Positions 61,438 to 64,000 of a stretch of 64,000 bases of DNA are shown here, piece after piece. The notes under the pieces are model-generated. The model had not been told where the DNA came from. It saw only the letters and a list, made by a program, of their open reading frames with translations, and searched no databases. The translations under genes were made by a program, and so were the position numbers. Position 1 is the stretch's first letter. Each line of letters begins with the position of its first letter. The stretch spans positions 16,372 to 80,371 of the forward strand of contig JAENZX010000014.1 in assembly GCA_016841045.1 (NCBI GenBank), written 5' to 3'. The DNA comes from Thermincola carboxydiphila. Lineage in GTDB: Bacteria > Bacillota > Thermincolia > Thermincolales > UBA2595.

Positions 61438-64000
61438 TTGAGAGAAAGACTAAGATTAAATTCGTTACTTTTACTGATTATCTTCAGTCTTACCCTGATT
61501 ATGCCTGCTTTTCCGGTTTATGCCGTAACACACAGCCTTACTCTTGACCCAACCAGTGTTAATGAGGGTTATAGCAGTCCTTTGAGTGTTACTGCTACAA
61601 GTAGTGAGCCGATTTTTGAGCAGGATGCTACATTGGTAAGATTATACAAAGACGGAATAGAACAGACCAATAAGATTATAAGCATTGTGGTCAACAGTAA
61701 TTACTCAACAACTTTTCAGATTGCCATAGGCTTACCGACTGGTACCTATGAGATAAGAACATCGTCACCGGCGGGCACTGGGACCGCAGTTTTTAATATT
61801 ACTGCACCTAGTGTAAGCATTTCACCTAGCAGTGCGCCAGAAGGGTATAGTTCGGCTGTCAGTGTTACTGCAGTCGGATCAAATACCGGTTTTGTGAATG
61901 GTAATACCACTGTTAAACTGCTTGATTCGGGCAATAATGAAATTTCAGGTGGAATTACTGGATTGACTGTTAGCGATTCCACCAACCTTAGCTTCTCGAT
62001 TGGTACCGGTCGATCTGCTGGAACTTATAAGGTGCAGATTACTACGGGAACGGAAACAGTGGAAGCTCCTTTTACTGTTTATCCGGTAAGCATTACTCTA
62101 AGTCCGTCCAGTATCCGGGCGGGTAATACAGACCCGGTCACAGTCACTGTTACAGGGACAAACACAAAGTTTGTTCAGGGGTCCAGTATTGTAACTATTT
62201 TGGACGGTAGTTCGGAAGTTCCGGGTGCTGTGATAGCTAATACCGTGAACGTAACGGGAAATACTGGTTTGTCATTCCAATTGGCAACCGGGTTGGCTGC
62301 CAAAAGCTACAATGTAAGAATTCAAACAGGTACTGAACAGGTTACAGGTCAACTGACAATCTACAGTGCAAATATCACTGCCAGTCCTTCTTCGATACCA
62401 AAGGATTACAGTACACCTATAACTCTTACAGTAACAGGGACGAATACCGCTTTTGATTCCAACACTGTCGTTACCCTTCGCGATTCCTCGGACAATCCTG
62501 TCAATATCTTGGCACAGAAGGTTGTTAATAGTTCTACCGAGTTGACTGTTCAGGTAAATACGGGACTTGCCGCAGGAAATTATACTCTTAGTGTATCCAA
62601 GTCGGGTCAAAGTCCCTTGGAAACATTTTTAAATGTTTATCAGCCACAGGCGGCCATCACTCCTAATCAGGTTGCCGAGGGTTATTTCTCCCCAGTTGAT
62701 GTGACCGCCACCGGGACAAATACTAATTTTCAATCTGGGACAACAACCATCACCCTGCAAAAGTCAACAGGGCAGTATTTTAATGACAAGATCTCAGATA
62801 TTATTGTCAGCGGGCAGTCAGTCTCCTTTAAGATAGCGACCGGGCTGACTGACGGAGATTATACACTTAAATTTATCACCGGGCAGGAAGCAGCAGCGGC
62901 AGCTTTTCGGGTTAAGGCCACTTCCAGCCCCGCCAAGGTTAAATTTGTTACTGCCCCACAGAGCATTATTGCAGGAAATATAAGCGGTGCCATCGGAGTT
63001 CAGCTGCAAAACGCCAGTGGTGTTCCTACAAATGCAGCAGCTGACACAATTTTAAATTTATCTGCAGATTCAGAGGCGGGGGTATTTTTTGACAGTCTCG
63101 GTAATCCCATTTCCAGTGTGACTATCCCCACCGATTCAAATTACGCGGAAGTTTATTATAGAGATAATGTGGCAGGATTAAATCCCATAAGTATATCTTC
63201 AAGCGGTCTTGAGGGACATGTCCAAAATGTAGAGGTTACAGCAGGAGCAGCTGCCGGGTTTACTCTAAATCTTGATGCTGATGTATCTTCCGTGGACACT
63301 AGGTTAATGGGATGGGTAACTTTAGCAGATGAATATGAAAACGAAACCGTAGGTTCAAGTGTCTATACCATTGATTTGTCAACCAATTCAGCCACCGGTA
63401 GATATTATGATTCTTCTACAGGCGGTTCAGAAATAACAACGGTGCAAATTGGCGCAGGTCAAAGCACAGCTGCTTTTTATTACGACGAACAGATTGCAGG
63501 GACATATAATTTAACAGCGTTGTCACCTGAATTTGGGACAGCAATCCTTGACCAGACCTTCACCTATGGAGCGCTGTCAAGTTTTGATGTCATACCGGAC
63601 AAGGCGAGTGCAGAACCCGGCCAAACCGTTAACATGACTGTTTATGCCCTTGATAAATATACTAATGTTATCGGTAATTACAATGGTACTATAACATGGA
63701 ATTCTTCAGACATTTTTGCTAACCTGCCCGGGTCCTATAAGTTCCAGACAACGGATCAGGGTCAAAAAACATTCCCAGTCAAATTCCTTACAGCCGGTAA
63801 CCAGACAGTAACAATAGCTGATAATACGGCTAATAAATCAGGTGCTTCAGGCGGAGTAAGTGTTGGACTAAAGGTTAATTCTTACAGCCCAGCCTCCGGA
63901 GCTGTAAATGTACCAAAAGGATTGACAGCCTCTGTTTCGTTTAATGGCACAATTATTCCGGTTGGTGAATCGGTGCAAACAGAGTTTTATGAAGACGATG
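61438..64000 (+). CDS. Exported Ig-like repeat protein, 3' end outside window
   Basis: An open frame from a TTG at 61438 runs to the last base without a stop (at least 854 codons). The start has GGAGG with 8-nt spacing; the ATG at 61431 is in another frame. The signal peptide is RLRLNSLLLLIIFSLTLIMPAFPVYA. Five Ig-like repeats of 92 residues follow, with starts near DNA 61531, 61807, 62083, 62362 and 62638. They carry SPSS, EGYSSxxSVTxxGxNT and TGLxxGxYxxxI motifs. After about 62920 come other beta-sandwich modules (AGNISGAIGVQLQNASG, PASGAVNVPKG; the latter resembles bacterial Ig-like SbsA-type domains). An anchor may lie beyond the window. Confidence 0.88.
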   Translation, partial: MRERLRLNSLLLLIIFSLTLIMPAFPVYAVTHSLTLDPTSVNEGYSSPLSVTATSSEPIFEQDATLVRLYKDGIEQTNKIISIVVNSNYSTTFQIAIGLPTGTYEIRTSSPAGTGTAVFNITAPSVSISPSSAPEGYSSAVSVTAVGSNTGFVNGNTTVKLLDSGNNEISGGITGLTVSDSTNLSFSIGTGRSAGTYKVQITTGTETVEAPFTVYPVSITLSPSSIRAGNTDPVTVTVTGTNTKFVQGSSIVTILDGSSEVPGAVIANTVNVTGNTGLSFQLATGLAAKSYNVRIQTGTEQVTGQLTIYSANITASPSSIPKDYSTPITLTVTGTNTAFDSNTVVTLRDSSDNPVNILAQKVVNSSTELTVQVNTGLAAGNYTLSVSKSGQSPLETFLNVYQPQAAITPNQVAEGYFSPVDVTATGTNTNFQSGTTTITLQKSTGQYFNDKISDIIVSGQSVSFKIATGLTDGDYTLKFITGQEAAAAAFRVKATSSPAKVKFVTAPQSIIAGNISGAIGVQLQNASGVPTNAAADTILNLSADSEAGVFFDSLGNPISSVTIPTDSNYAEVYYRDNVAGLNPISISSSGLEGHVQNVEVTAGAAAGFTLNLDADVSSVDTRLMGWVTLADEYENETVGSSVYTIDLSTNSATGRYYDSSTGGSEITTVQIGAGQSTAAFYYDEQIAGTYNLTALSPEFGTAILDQTFTYGALSSFDVIPDKASAEPGQTVNMTVYALDKYTNVIGNYNGTITWNSSDIFANLPGSYKFQTTDQGQKTFPVKFLTAGNQTVTIADNTANKSGASGGVSVGLKVNSYSPASGAVNVPKGLTASVSFNGTIIPVGESVQTEFYEDD
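61531..62919 (+). repeat. Five tandem about 276-bp repeats encoding Ig-like modules
   Basis: Unit starts near 61531, 61807, 62083, 62362 and 62638 give spacings of 276, 276, 279 and 276 bp. Protein identity is moderate and DNA identity low, so the duplications are old. Confidence 0.8.

Overview
The window looks like a chromosomal segment of a Gram-positive, probably endospore-forming, anaerobic member of the Clostridia (Peptococcaceae/Desulfotomaculum-like). The grounds are AGGAGG ribosome binding sites with many TTG and GTG starts, S-layer homology (SLH) and copper-amine-oxidase stalk exoproteins, a Tad pilus cluster without a secretin, two Spo0A-box-like sites, and no outer-membrane genes. 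The taxon is an inference. No rRNA, tRNA, CRISPR array, prophage or intact insertion sequence was seen.

Layout. Positions 1-4.8 kb hold ordinary genes: the end of a dicarboxylate/glutamate symporter, a compact SNF2-type helicase, a YhcC-type radical SAM protein and an unknown membrane-anchored protein. Positions 5.0-15.6 kb are a complete Gram-positive Tad/Flp pilus cluster: TadZ, TadA, TadB, TadC, Flp pilin, three TadE/TadG-like pseudopilins, prepilin peptidase and an FHA protein, followed by an acidic-repeat stalk-domain exoprotein. Positions 15.8-21.6 kb hold an IMP dehydrogenase strikingly like the protozoan Tritrichomonas enzyme, a MarR-regulated drug exporter, a methyltransferase, and a two-P-loop ATPase behind a structured leader. 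A 227-bp palindrome lies between two of these genes.

Positions 21.9-43.4 kb are an exopolysaccharide or cell-wall-glycan locus of the Wzx/Wzy type. It has two polymerase/ligase-like membrane proteins, a Wzz-like chain-length protein, a BY-kinase, a PHP-type phosphatase, a priming sugar transferase, four glycosyltransferases, a pyruvyl transferase with an F420-hydrogenase-beta-like partner, a flippase, a UDP-sugar dehydrogenase and a CapD-like dehydratase. Two Spo0A-box-like sequences precede it. The middle (about 28-40 kb) is visibly more AT-rich than its flanks, as acquired glycan loci often are. An SLH protein with its own promoter follows at 43.5 kb. The pyruvyl transferase and SLH protein suggest that the glycan may serve as, or modify, the polymer that anchors the S-layer.

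Positions 45.4-48.0 kb encode a DUF6305 protein, a membrane histidine kinase and a response regulator. Positions 48.2-54.0 kb are a five-gene dipeptide/oligopeptide ABC transporter with hairpins flanking the binding-protein gene. Positions 54.2-64.0 kb encode three large exported proteins: an 1839-residue protein with about ten carboxypeptidase-regulatory-like repeats, an SLH anchor protein, and a protein with five 92-residue Ig-like repeats that runs off the window.

Start codons were chosen by Shine-Dalgarno spacing; several differ from the longest open frame and the reasons are given. All family assignments come from reading motifs, not from database searches.
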